A stretch of 64,000 bases of DNA from Acidobacteriota bacterium (lineage in GTDB: Bacteria; Acidobacteriota; Terriglobia; Versatilivoradales; Versatilivoraceae): positions 1 to 64,000 of the forward strand of contig JAPPDF010000067.1 of assembly GCA_028875575.1 (NCBI GenBank), read 5' to 3'. The notes under the pieces are model-generated. The model did not search any database. It had not been told where the DNA came from and saw only the letters and a list, made by a program, of their open reading frames with translations. Within the stretch, counting starts at the first letter, position 1, and every line of letters starts with the position of its first letter. This document shows positions 43,933 through 52,611 of the stretch, one piece after another. A program made the position numbers and the translations under genes.

Positions 43933-43961
43933 ATTATACCTATATATGTAGTAGTCATCAA
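43933..43961 (-). promoter_or_regulatory. Promoter of LolA-like/BlaI/BlaR1 group
   Basis: On the minus strand, TTGATG (43956-43961) and TATAAT (43933-43938) are separated by exactly 17 bases, a near-consensus sigma-70 promoter. Transcription would start near 43926 and give a leader of about 110 bases. It lies in the most A/T-rich stretch of this region. Confidence 0.65.
43937..43950. promoter_or_regulatory. Candidate BlaI-type operator
   Basis: TACATATATAGGTA on the minus strand matches its own reverse complement at 12 of 14 positions, has the TAC...GTA edges typical of BlaI/MecI sites, and fills the spacer of the promoter up to the -10 box. Repressor binding here would block transcription. 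The match is seen; binding is inferred. Confidence 0.5.
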
Positions 43962-44117
43962 CAAATTTTTTTATCCTCATGCGACCATCACAACGGTCTC
44001 TGATTAAACGATGGAGCCATTCCCACGCGTTAGGACCTTGAGTTGCAAGAAACCCTTCTCTCGTGACCGCCACACATGTTGCCGCGAGGGGCGCCCGGCC
44101 TCTGCACCGGACTCCGC

Positions 44118-45197
44118 TTACCGGGCGCCGGCTAGCTGCATGGGGTGGTGGAGCCGGTAGTGCCAGGCCAGCACGTCCCGGCCGAAGTCTCCGTCGAAGT
44201 CTCTCCAGACGGAGTGGCTGTGGTTGTTGTTGTTCTGGGTATTGTCGTATTCGATCAGAAAGGAAGGGGCCTGCACCCGGTAGTAGTCACCGGCTCCCGG
44301 CTTCACCGAGCCGGCCCAGGCAAAGAAGAGCTGGTCTGAAGGGGTTTTCCGGGCCTTTTGCATCCGTCGCTCGGCGACCTCGTCCGGAAGGATGTTGGCA
44401 TACTCGCCGATCAGGGCCATCAACCGGTCCACCTGGGCGGCGGTCATTTCCGAGGCCGCCAACCCTGGCGGCTGGCCTTCCAGTTTGGCCCGCGAATCCG
44501 CCTTGGTGAGGACATCGGGATAGGCCGTGTCGGCCACCACCGCCTTGCCGAGCTGCTTGGCGTTCAGAGACCGGACCAGGGCACGCGCCAGGTCTTCCTC
44601 CTTGGCCAGGGCTCTCATGCCCTGATAGCGGCCCGCCAGCACCCGGTGGGGGTTGGCTCCCAGGAAGGTGGGGCTGGCCGAAACCAAGCGCCCTTCCTTG
44701 AAAGTAAAATTCAGGGAAATATGGTGCCCCTCCACCCGGAAGCCCCAGGTTCCCTGCAGCGACGGCTTGCCGAAAACACTGAAGTAGTACTTGTCGATGT
44801 CGCGGTTTCCGGTGGTGTCCTTCTCCAGCACCCGAAGGATCTCCTCCAGGGTCTGGACCGCCATCACCTTGGCGAAACCGGCCTGGCTCAGGCCGGCGGC
44901 CAGCAGAGCATCGGCCAGACGGCGCTGCTCGGGTGCCATGCCCTTGTAGTTCACTCCTTTTCTGGCGTAGCCGTACTCCCTGGCGAAAGCGCTGTCCGGG
45001 AAGAAGTGCCACACCGTCCGGGTCTCGTGGCTGAAGTCGTAGACCACTTTGGCCCGCTGCTCCTCGGAGAGCGAGTCCACAAACCGAGTGGCGGTTTCAT
45101 ACAGGACGGTCTCGGTCCTGGTTCGGTGGTGGGCCGCCACAAGGGCCAGGGCGCAAACGGCCAGCGCGCAGAGTCGGAAAGTCGTGGGCTTGGTCAT
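44118..45197 (-). CDS. DUF3500 family exported protein
   Basis: 359-residue exported protein of the DUF3500 family. A signal peptide covers about residues 1-22. The family pattern is clear: SLSEEQRAKVVYDFSHETRTVWHFFP, GVNYKGMAPEQRRLADALL, SVFGKPSLQGTWGFRVEGHHISLNFTF and YDNTQNNNNHSHSVWRDFDGDFG, the last being rich in Asn, His and Asp that could bind metal. The function of the family is not established. The ATG has GGAGG upstream. It is 72 bases downstream of the HpaI-like aldolase gene and may be transcribed with it. Confidence 0.85.
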   Translation of the reverse strand: MTKPTTFRLCALAVCALALVAAHHRTRTETVLYETATRFVDSLSEEQRAKVVYDFSHETRTVWHFFPDSAFAREYGYARKGVNYKGMAPEQRRLADALLAAGLSQAGFAKVMAVQTLEEILRVLEKDTTGNRDIDKYYFSVFGKPSLQGTWGFRVEGHHISLNFTFKEGRLVSASPTFLGANPHRVLAGRYQGMRALAKEEDLARALVRSLNAKQLGKAVVADTAYPDVLTKADSRAKLEGQPPGLAASEMTAAQVDRLMALIGEYANILPDEVAERRMQKARKTPSDQLFFAWAGSVKPGAGDYYRVQAPSFLIEYDNTQNNNNHSHSVWRDFDGDFGRDVLAWHYRLHHPMQLAGAR

Positions 45198-45269
45198 GCC
45201 ACCCTCCTGGTGTTGTCGGTTGATTTTTCTGAATCATACTCCAAGCGGGACACCGATCCTAGCCCGCCC

Positions 45270-46031
45270 TCACTCCTTGGCCTGCTGAAGGTAGTTCTTG
45301 ACCGCCGGGCCCAGCACCGACTCGATGGAAACGGCGATGAAGCGGGCGCCCTTTTGCCGCCACACCCGGGCGGTCTCCACGTTGCGCACCATGAGTCCCA
45401 GAGCCACATCGGTAGGGGCTACGGCGTCGGCGATGCGCTGCATGGCTGCCTGGACCTCGGGGTGCTGGGCCTGCCCCGGCAGGCCCAGTGACTGGGACAG
45501 ATCGGAAGGCCCGATGAAGACGACGTCGATCCCGCCCACCTTCAGGATTTCAGGCAGGTTATCCACCGCCTGGATGGTCTCGATCTGCAAAACCACCAGG
45601 GTCTCGGCGTTGGCCCGTTCCGTGTACTCCCCCAGCGACTGGGTCTGTCCGTAGTCGGCGGCCCGCACTCCCGCCAGACCGCGGATTCCCAGGGGTTGGT
45701 ATTTCACCGAGCGGACGGCGGCCTCGGCCTCGGCCGCCGTCTGCACCCAGGGCACCAGCAGTCCCTGGGCTCCGGTGTCCAGAAACCTCAGAATTATGGG
45801 TTGCTGATTGGTGGTAACCCGGACGATGGGAGTCACCCCCCGCAACTCCGCCGCCCGCGTCATGTTCTCGCAGTCCCGCGGCTCTACCGTGCCGTGTTCG
45901 GCGTCGAAGACCAGAAAGTCCCAGCCCTGATATCCCAGGAATTCAATCAGCCCCGGATCGGGATAACGCACGAAACTCCCGAAGACGGTCTCACCGGCCT
46001 TCAACTTGGCTTTGGTTGTGTTCTTCTGCAA
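45270..46031 (-). CDS. HpcH/HpaI-family aldolase
   Basis: 253-residue metal-dependent class II aldolase of the HpcH/HpaI (2-keto-3-deoxy-acid aldolase) family. The catalytic-type histidine lies in FDAEHG near residue 47, a metal-binding glutamate in LQIET near 149 and an aspartate in FIGPSDLSQSLG near 175. It cleaves or forms a 4-hydroxy-2-oxo acid such as 2-keto-3-deoxy-rhamnonate or 4-hydroxy-2-oxoheptanedioate. The frame starts at TTG (46031) after AGGGGGG. It lies last in the iol-type operon, 65 bases behind iolG, so it may cleave a product of inositol or sugar-acid breakdown. Confidence 0.88.
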   Translation of the reverse strand: MQKNTTKAKLKAGETVFGSFVRYPDPGLIEFLGYQGWDFLVFDAEHGTVEPRDCENMTRAAELRGVTPIVRVTTNQQPIILRFLDTGAQGLLVPWVQTAAEAEAAVRSVKYQPLGIRGLAGVRAADYGQTQSLGEYTERANAETLVVLQIETIQAVDNLPEILKVGGIDVVFIGPSDLSQSLGLPGQAQHPEVQAAMQRIADAVAPTDVALGLMVRNVETARVWRQKGARFIAVSIESVLGPAVKNYLQQAKE

Positions 46032-46096
46032 ATAGCACCCCCCTCTGATCTATCCTGCCTGCCCGGACCGGTCAAGGACGCCGGCCGTCTCGCATT

Positions 46097-47113
46097 TCAT
46101 CCAGGGTTACCGACGCTTACCGGCCGGTTTTCCCGATAGGACCTCCAGGCCGCCAACCCCAGTTCCACCGCACGCCGCCCGGCCCGGCCCGTGACCGGCG
46201 GCTTGGAGTCCTCCAGCACCGATACGACAAACGCCTTCATCTCGGCAAGATAGGACTCCTGGTAGCGTTCCAGGAAAAAATAGAGGGGGAGCGGCCCCTG
46301 AACCCCCTGGCCATTGCTGTACACGGCTTGATGGGAGGTGCGGTTGCCCACCACCACCTGCCCTTCCGAACCGAAGACCTCCACCCGCTGGTCGTAACCG
46401 TAGACGGCCCGGCGGCTGTTGTCGATGGCGCCCAGGGCGCCGCCGGCGAAGCGCAGCATCACCATGGCCGTATCCAGATCGCCGGCCTGGCCGATGGCCG
46501 GGTCTATCAAGGTGCTTCCCGTGGCATAGAGCTCCTCGATCTCGTCTCCGGCCAGGTAACCGGCGATATCGAAGTCGTGGATGGTCATGTCCAGGAAGAT
46601 TCCGCCCGAGGCCTTCACGTACTCTGCGGGAGGGGGTTCGGGATCCCGGCTGGTGACGCGCACCAGGTGGGGTGTCCCGATCCTGCCGGCGGCCACGGCC
46701 TCCCGCGCCTGGTGAAAGCTGGGATCGAAGCGCCGGTTGAATCCCACTTGCAGCTTCACCTCGAACTCTCGTACCGCCTCCAGAGCGTCATCGATCTGCT
46801 GCAGATCCAGCGCCAGCGGCTTCTCGCAGAAAATATGCTTTCCCGCCGCGGCGGCTTCCCGGATCAGTTCGGGATGGGTGGGCGTGCTGGAGCAGATGAC
46901 CACCGCATCGATGGAGGGATCCTCCATAATGCGGGCCGTCTCCGGGGTGGAGGCGGGAATCCCGAATTCGGCGGCGCAGCGCTCGGCGGCCTTCAGGGAA
47001 ATGTCCACCACCACCGACAGGCGGGCTTCCGGGATGCGGCGGGTCAGATTGTGGGCGTGGATTAGCCCGATGCGGCCGGCACCGATCAGGCCCAGGTTGA
47101 GCTGAGCAACCAA
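46097..47113 (-). CDS. iolG: Inositol 2-dehydrogenase-like oxidoreductase
   Basis: 338-residue cytoplasmic Gfo/Idh/MocA protein of the inositol 2-dehydrogenase type. GAGRIGLIHAHNL is the nucleotide loop, FCEKPLAL holds the catalytic lysine near residue 96, and FLDMTIHDFDIAGYLAG near 170-186 has the D-x3-H motif of IolG. It would oxidise myo-inositol to 2-keto-myo-inositol with NAD. It begins at a TTG (47113) after GAGG. Its upstream neighbours, an iolE-like gene 30 bases away and iolD, support the assignment. Other iol genes (iolB, iolC) are not in the window. Confidence 0.85.
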   Translation of the reverse strand: MVAQLNLGLIGAGRIGLIHAHNLTRRIPEARLSVVVDISLKAAERCAAEFGIPASTPETARIMEDPSIDAVVICSSTPTHPELIREAAAAGKHIFCEKPLALDLQQIDDALEAVREFEVKLQVGFNRRFDPSFHQAREAVAAGRIGTPHLVRVTSRDPEPPPAEYVKASGGIFLDMTIHDFDIAGYLAGDEIEELYATGSTLIDPAIGQAGDLDTAMVMLRFAGGALGAIDNSRRAVYGYDQRVEVFGSEGQVVVGNRTSHQAVYSNGQGVQGPLPLYFFLERYQESYLAEMKAFVVSVLEDSKPPVTGRAGRRAVELGLAAWRSYRENRPVSVGNPG

Positions 47114-47143
47114 GAATAGAACCTCACAGAGAACTACACTCGA

Positions 47144-48031
47144 TTATCCGATCCCGATGGCCCTCAGATACTCCCGGGTTCGCTTGGCGATGGGCAAGGG
47201 CTTGTCAAAGGAAGCGGGATACATGTCCTGCTCCACGATGGCATAGCCGTTGTAGTCGATCTCCTGCAGCACCCGGCACAGAGCCGGGAAATCCACCACT
47301 CCCTGCGATGGCTCGCAGAACAGGTCCATGCCCACCGCGTGGGCAAAGGGAATGTTCTCTTCGGCCACTTTCCGCTGCAGATCGGGGCGAACGCTCTTGA
47401 GATGGAGATAGGGAATCCGGCGGTGGTGGCGCCGAAGAAAGCTGATCGGATCGCCTCCCCGGTAGGCATGATGGCCGGTGTCCAGGCAGAGCACCACTCG
47501 CTCGGGATCGGTCTGGCTCAGCAGCCTTTCGATCTGGTCCTCGTATTCCACGTGGGTTTCGGCGTGAGGATGAAACACCACCTGCAGGCCGAACCGTTCC
47601 CTGACCAGGTCCACCACGTAATGGACCCGGTCGACCAGGTGCTTCCAGGCCTCATCGTCCAGGGTGCCGGGAGCGGTGGCCTCGCCCGTCCAGAGATTGG
47701 TATAGGTGTCGTCGATCAGGATGAGGTACTCGGCGCCCAGATAGGCCAGGGACTCCCCCGCGCCCAGGATCTGCTTCTCCAGACCCGGCCAGGCGGCATC
47801 GTCTTCCAGGTGTCCCATGGCGAAGGTGCCCGATGCCCGCAGACCGCGCTTTGCCAGCTCGTTCTGAAGCGTGGCCCGATCGGTGGGCAGATAGCCGTAG
47901 GGCCCCAGCTCCGTCCACTGATAGCCGGCTTCGGCGATTTCGTCCAGGCAGCGTTGCCAGGGAATTTGCTTGTCGTCGCTGGGAAACCAGACACCCCAGC
48001 TATCGGGGGCACTGCCGATCTTGACGTCCAT
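47144..48031 (-). CDS. IolE-like sugar-phosphate isomerase/epimerase
   Basis: 295-residue cytoplasmic TIM-barrel protein of the xylose-isomerase-like family. The start KIGSAPDSWGVWFPSDD, ELGPYGYLPTD near 40, HPHAETHVEYEDQIERLL near 145, and LDTGHHAYRGGD near 175 give the metal-ligand region of the IolE/inosose-dehydratase relatives. Between iolD and iolG it probably acts on 2-keto-myo-inositol or its product. I chose ATG at 48031, 26 bases after the iolD stop; the frame stays open to 48160 but lies inside iolD. The assignment to IolE is by context and pattern, not close identity. Confidence 0.75.
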   Translation of the reverse strand: MDVKIGSAPDSWGVWFPSDDKQIPWQRCLDEIAEAGYQWTELGPYGYLPTDRATLQNELAKRGLRASGTFAMGHLEDDAAWPGLEKQILGAGESLAYLGAEYLILIDDTYTNLWTGEATAPGTLDDEAWKHLVDRVHYVVDLVRERFGLQVVFHPHAETHVEYEDQIERLLSQTDPERVVLCLDTGHHAYRGGDPISFLRRHHRRIPYLHLKSVRPDLQRKVAEENIPFAHAVGMDLFCEPSQGVVDFPALCRVLQEIDYNGYAIVEQDMYPASFDKPLPIAKRTREYLRAIGIG

Positions 48032-48057
48032 GGCGGTTCCGGCCCTCCCAGACCGTT

Positions 48058-49956
48058 TCAATAATAGAAGCGCTGCAGCCGCGCCCTTTCGTTTTCGTAC
48101 TCCTCCCGGCGCTTGCGAGTCTCCGGATCCCCGCTCACCTCGGCCGCGGCCACATCCCACCAGATGCCGGCGCCCGGAGGCGTCCGATACTTTTCGGTAT
48201 CCACCACGATGACGCAGGGCTGCGACTTCTTTCTGGCCTCCTGCAAGGCTTCCCGAAACTCATCGGTAGTGTAGACGTGCATGGCGTGGGCCCCCAGGCT
48301 CTGGGCGTTGTGAGCGAAGTCGATGGGCACGAAGTCGGCATCCAGACGATTGGTCTCCTGGTCGCGGCCCCGGAACTCGTTCCCGAAGCTGTGTCCCGCC
48401 CGAGCCAGCTGCAGGCCGCGAATGCACTGGTAACCATGGTTCTCGGAGATGACCAGAGTGATCTTCAGCTTCTCCTGAACGGCGGTCATCAGCTCCATGG
48501 GATTCATCAGATAGGTGCCATCGCCCACAAAGACATACACTTCCCCTTCCGGCTGGGCCATGCGCACGCCCAATCCCGCCGGGATCTCGTACCCCATGCA
48601 GGAATAGCCGAATTCCACGTGGCAGGTTCTGCCGCCGGTGGCATCCCACAGCTTCAGCAGATCGCCGGGAGGATTGCCGGCGGCAGCCACGATGGTATCC
48701 CCCGAACGAGCCTCCTGGTTGAGAACGCCCACCAGTTGGGCCTGGCTCATGGCTTCTCCCTCGACCGGTTGATAGACTTCGTTTTCCAGTTGACTCCGCC
48801 ACTCCCGCTTCCACCCGGCAACCTCCCGGACGTAGTCGGCCCGCGGCCTCACCCCGGCGGCCAGGGCCGCCTCGGTGAGGGCTTCCAGCCCGGCCCGCGC
48901 GTCCGCCAACAGGGGCACCGACCCCTGCTTGTAGGCATCGTGAGGCCCCACGTTCAGGCTGATGAACTTCACCTCCGGGTTCTGAAAGGCCGATTGGGAT
49001 CCGGTGGCGAAATCGGTGAGCCGAGTGCCCACGCAAATGAGCAGGTCGGCCTGGCTGGCCACCTTGCCGGCGCAGGGATTCCCGGTCACCCCGTAACCGC
49101 CCAGGCCTACTTCGGATTCCTCCCGCAACGCACCTTTTCCCGCAAAGGTCTCGCCCACGGGAATCCCGAGCTCGTTTGAAAAACGCTGCAGCGCCTCGCA
49201 GGCCTCCGAGTAGTGGACCCCGCCACCGGCGATCACCATGGGGCGCCTGGCTTGCTTCAACAGGTCGACCGCTTCCCGAATCCGGTCGGGATCGGGCAGG
49301 CGGCGCTCAACCAGCCAGGTCCTCTCTTCGAAAAAGGCCGACGGGTAGTCGTAGGCGTGAGCCTGCACATCCTGGGGCAGCGACAGGGTGACGGTTCCGG
49401 TCTCGACCGGATCGGTCAGCACCCGCATGGCCTCCGGCAGGGCCGTCAGGAGTTGCTCGGGCCGCGAGATCCGGTCGAAGAAACGGCTGACGGGGCGGAA
49501 ACAGTCGTTCACGCTCACATCGGCCGACACCGGATGCTCGAGCTCCTGCAGCACCGGGCCCTGGTGGCGGGTCACGTAGTAGTCCGAGGGCAGCAGCAGG
49601 ACCGGCAATCGATTGATGGTGGCCGTGGCCGCCCCCGTCAGCATGTTGGTGGCCCCCGGCCCGATGGAGGAGGTGCAGGCCATGGTGGCCAGGCGGTAGT
49701 TGGCCTTGGCGTACCCGGCAGCCGTATGCACCATGGATTGCTCGTTGCAGGGCTGATAGTAGGGGAGATCGGCTCCGTACTCGTAGAGCGCCTGCCCCAA
49801 GCCGGCCACGTTGCCATGGCCGAAGATGCCGAAGACGGCCGGGATCAGGCGGCGGGACCGCCCGTCGCGCCGGCTGAACTGCACCTGAAGAAATTTCACC
49901 AGGGCTTGCGCGACCGTCAGTCGAACCGTTCGCTGCGGACTCTGTTGCAACATCAT
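48058..49956 (-). CDS. iolD: Trihydroxycyclohexane-1,2-dione hydrolase
   Basis: 632-residue thiamine diphosphate-dependent hydrolase that opens the ring of 3D-trihydroxycyclohexane-1,2-dione in myo-inositol catabolism. The activating glutamate is in YYQPCNEQSMVHTAAGYAKA near residue 72; GDGTYLMNPMELMTAVQEKLKITLVI near 478 is the ThDP-binding motif; and FRGRDQETNRLDADFVPIDFA near 535 is typical of IolD. The ATG at 49956 (or the next ATG) follows GGGGAGG; the frame is open to 50040 without a start signal. It leads the operon iolD-iolE-like-iolG-aldolase, with gaps of 26, 30 and 65 bases. Confidence 0.88.
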   Translation of the reverse strand: MMLQQSPQRTVRLTVAQALVKFLQVQFSRRDGRSRRLIPAVFGIFGHGNVAGLGQALYEYGADLPYYQPCNEQSMVHTAAGYAKANYRLATMACTSSIGPGATNMLTGAATATINRLPVLLLPSDYYVTRHQGPVLQELEHPVSADVSVNDCFRPVSRFFDRISRPEQLLTALPEAMRVLTDPVETGTVTLSLPQDVQAHAYDYPSAFFEERTWLVERRLPDPDRIREAVDLLKQARRPMVIAGGGVHYSEACEALQRFSNELGIPVGETFAGKGALREESEVGLGGYGVTGNPCAGKVASQADLLICVGTRLTDFATGSQSAFQNPEVKFISLNVGPHDAYKQGSVPLLADARAGLEALTEAALAAGVRPRADYVREVAGWKREWRSQLENEVYQPVEGEAMSQAQLVGVLNQEARSGDTIVAAAGNPPGDLLKLWDATGGRTCHVEFGYSCMGYEIPAGLGVRMAQPEGEVYVFVGDGTYLMNPMELMTAVQEKLKITLVISENHGYQCIRGLQLARAGHSFGNEFRGRDQETNRLDADFVPIDFAHNAQSLGAHAMHVYTTDEFREALQEARKKSQPCVIVVDTEKYRTPPGAGIWWDVAAAEVSGDPETRKRREEYENERARLQRFYY

Positions 49957-50284
49957 CCTAACCTCCCCTTCTCTTGCCTGATAGACCCCTGTTTCGCTCG
50001 GTATGATCCGCCCCGTCATTTGCGGCGGGGGCGTGGCCACGTAAAAAGTGAATAGTGGTTAGTGGTTAGTTATTTGATCTGCACGATAAGCATCTTGTTG
50101 ATCTCAGCGTCGAGTATGAGTCGTTCAATTTACGTCGACGGAGATCCTCAGTCTTCGTGTTCACTTGTATCCATTCGTGGATCATCTTCATTATCGATCA
50201 GCGGTTTTCCTCGAAGGGTCCGCACGGCACGACTGGGGCACGGCTCACCCCTCTCCGGCCGGGCTGCCGGCACCCTTCAAGAGG
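49957..50284. other. Intergenic region with simple repeats
   Basis: No gene is recognised. GTGGTTAGTGGTTAGT at about 50053-50069 resembles AGTGGTTAGTGGTCAGTG near 15470-15490. A tract near 50150-50200 reads, on the minus strand, like the ACGAAG-type repeat at 13.9 kb. The iolD promoter must lie here but is not obvious. Confidence 0.35.
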
Positions 50285-51571
50285 CTACTGCCAACGGAAC
50301 CACCGCAAGGCCAGCAGGAAACTGACACTTCCCCAGGCCGCCATCACCAGCAGATCCGGCAAGCTGGCGGCCAGGGGAAGTCCTTCATTGATGTTGGCCC
50401 GCAAGGCATCGTTGAGCGCCGTCAGCGGCAAGGCCTGAATGACCGGCTGCCAGAACTCGGGGAAGCGGGTGGCGGCGAAAAAGGTCCCCGAGAGCAGCCA
50501 CATGGGCAGCATCACCAGGTTCATCAACCCCGAGACTCCTTCGATGGTTCGGGTGCGGGCTGCCACCAGCAGTCCGAGGCCCGCGAAGGACATGGACCCC
50601 AGCAGCGAAATGACCCCCAGTTCCAGGATCGAACCATGAACGGAAACGCCGAAGGCCATCCAACCGAAGCTGATCACGGCCACCACCTCCAGCGCCAGGA
50701 AAATCAGGCGCGACAGCATGAACGACAGCAGAAAGTGGGTCCTGCGCATGGGGGTGGCCGCCAGCAGCTTCAGCAGCTTGCGGGTGCGTGCCTGCACCAC
50801 CGCGAAGCCCAGGCCCCACATGCCGCTCCCCATCAGGTTCAATCCCACCAACCCGGGAATCAGAAAATCAATGTAGCGGGCTCCGGCCTGGGCCACGGCT
50901 TCGTCCCTGACCCGGGCGACATCTTCCCGTCCCATGCCCCGCTGCAGGGCGTCGTCCAGGACCAGGCGGGCAACCCGGCTGTCGGGCCGAGTCGGGTCGT
51001 AACGGTAAACCAGGCCCTCCGAATCCAAATCAGGAAGGGGCGGAGGGAGCGAGACCGTCTCTCCGGCCTCGGGACTCCCGGTCGCCGCAGCCTCCGACGG
51101 AGCAGGCTCCAGCACCAGCGCCACCCTGCCCGTACGCAGCGCCCGCGCCGCCTCCTCCGGCGACAGCAGGACAGCCTCGATATCGGAACGCCCTTCCAGC
51201 CATTCCATCAGCCGGCCGGAACTCGAGCCCGGCCCCTGGCGCCCGTCGGCTTCCACGGCTACCTGGACAGTTGCCGGACCCGTTTCGCGGAAGGCGATTC
51301 CCAGCGCGACGGCCAGCAGAACGGGAAAAACGAAGACCCAGAAGACAGCCTCGGGTTCCCTCACGAACTCCCGAATCCTGGCCAGCGTGAGCTCCAGCAG
51401 CGGATTGACCGGGCGGTAGCGGCTGGCCCCGGGAAGCGGTCGCGCTGCGCCAGGATCGGACGCCTCGAGATCGGGGGCGGCGCCGGTCAACGGTCCGGTC
51501 TCCACCGCATCGGCGGGCGGCAGCCTATGCTCCGGCGAGTGGCGGGGCTTGGCGCCAATGACATCAGGCAT
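50285..51571 (-). CDS. ABC-2 type transporter permease
   Basis: 428-residue membrane subunit of an ABC-2 exporter. A long N-terminal Pro/Ala-rich tail (about 1-60) precedes the first helix in EAVFWVFVFPVLLAVALG; an extracytoplasmic domain spans about 95-230, and five helices follow from GARYIDFLIPGLVGLNLM. PMRRTHFLLSFMLSRLIF is the coupling-helix region. The stop of the ATPase gene overlaps its start by eight bases, so the two form a pair. Such pairs export lipids, antibiotics or polymers; the substrate is unknown. Confidence 0.85.
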   Translation of the reverse strand: MPDVIGAKPRHSPEHRLPPADAVETGPLTGAAPDLEASDPGAARPLPGASRYRPVNPLLELTLARIREFVREPEAVFWVFVFPVLLAVALGIAFRETGPATVQVAVEADGRQGPGSSSGRLMEWLEGRSDIEAVLLSPEEAARALRTGRVALVLEPAPSEAAATGSPEAGETVSLPPPLPDLDSEGLVYRYDPTRPDSRVARLVLDDALQRGMGREDVARVRDEAVAQAGARYIDFLIPGLVGLNLMGSGMWGLGFAVVQARTRKLLKLLAATPMRRTHFLLSFMLSRLIFLALEVVAVISFGWMAFGVSVHGSILELGVISLLGSMSFAGLGLLVAARTRTIEGVSGLMNLVMLPMWLLSGTFFAATRFPEFWQPVIQALPLTALNDALRANINEGLPLAASLPDLLVMAAWGSVSFLLALRWFRWQ

Positions 51572-52526
51572 CTCGGAGCTTTCTCCCGGTGAGGGTCACA
51601 AAGACGTCTTCCAGAGTCGCCGTGTGTGTGGTCAAACCCACCAGCCTGGCCTCGTGAATCTTCACTTCAGCCAGCAGGGCCGGCAGGGCTTCAGCCACGC
51701 TGGAGACGGTAAGCAGGTAATTTCCGTCGCGGCTCCGCACCCCGCGTACGCCGGGCAGCCGCGAGAGCCGGTCGGCGGCGACGTAACCCTCCAGGCTGAA
51801 TTCCACGATCTCGTCGGCTCCCAACCATTCCACCAGCGCGTTGGGAGTGTCCAGCGCAATCACCTTCCCATGATCCATGATGGCCACCCGGTCGCACAGG
51901 CGGGAGGCCTCCTCCATGTAGTGGGTCGTCAGCAGTATGGTACCACCCCGGGAACGAAACTTTTCGATCAGATCCCAGAGCTGCAGCTTGGCTTGAGGAT
52001 CCAGTCCAGTAGTGGGTTCGTCCAGGAAGAGCACCTCGGGAGCCGCCACCAGCGCACAGGCGATGGCCAGCCGCTGCTTCTGGCCACCGGAAAGCTTTCC
52101 CACCCGGGCGTCCCGTTTCTCCTCCAGCTCAACCAGTCGGATGACTTCGTCGGGCTCCCATCCCCGCTTGTAAAGGCTGCGGAACATCGCAATGGTTTCC
52201 ACCACCGTCAAGCGATCGGCAAACTGTGTTTCCTGGAGCTGTACCGCCAGACGTTCCCTCAGAGCGCGGTCACTGCCTTCCCCCCAGCCTTGGCCCAGCA
52301 CCTCCACCCTGCCGCCGTCGGGAATGGTGAGACCCTCGAAGATCTCGACGGTGGTGGTCTTGCCGGCCCCATTGGGCCCCAGCAGGCCGAAACACTCTCC
52401 CATCCTGACTTCCAGGTGTATGCCGTCGACGGCCACGACCTCGCCGTAGCGTTTTACCAGGGACTCGCAACGGAGGGCAACTTCCCTGGAGGCGTTCGCG
52501 GTTAGCTTGGAGGCGGTGGCAGGCAT
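51564..52526 (-). CDS. ABC transporter ATP-binding protein
   Basis: 320-residue ATPase subunit of the ABC-2 exporter. Walker A is GPNGAGKTTT near residue 52, the signature LSGGQKQRL near 147, Walker B LFLDEPTTGLD near 165 and the switch histidine in LLTTHYMEEASRL near 195. The C-terminal 100 residues resemble the DUF4162-type tail of drug and lipid exporters. It energises export by the overlapping permease gene. It is followed by that gene with an eight-base overlap. Confidence 0.9.
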   Translation of the reverse strand: MPATASKLTANASREVALRCESLVKRYGEVVAVDGIHLEVRMGECFGLLGPNGAGKTTTVEIFEGLTIPDGGRVEVLGQGWGEGSDRALRERLAVQLQETQFADRLTVVETIAMFRSLYKRGWEPDEVIRLVELEEKRDARVGKLSGGQKQRLAIACALVAAPEVLFLDEPTTGLDPQAKLQLWDLIEKFRSRGGTILLTTHYMEEASRLCDRVAIMDHGKVIALDTPNALVEWLGADEIVEFSLEGYVAADRLSRLPGVRGVRSRDGNYLLTVSSVAEALPALLAEVKIHEARLVGLTTHTATLEDVFVTLTGRKLRDA

Positions 52527-52611
52527 GGGGGGCTGGGAGTCTTCTCCGACTATTCCGGTTCACCCAAGTGGCAACCGGCTCCGCGCTGCAGGCGAAGACC
52601 TGAGGGCGAAT

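Noticed and set aside
43822-44073. 83-residue minus-strand frame over the BlaI-type promoter
   Set aside because: It covers the promoter and operator and lacks an SD. Its sequence shows the AT-rich pattern of regulatory DNA.
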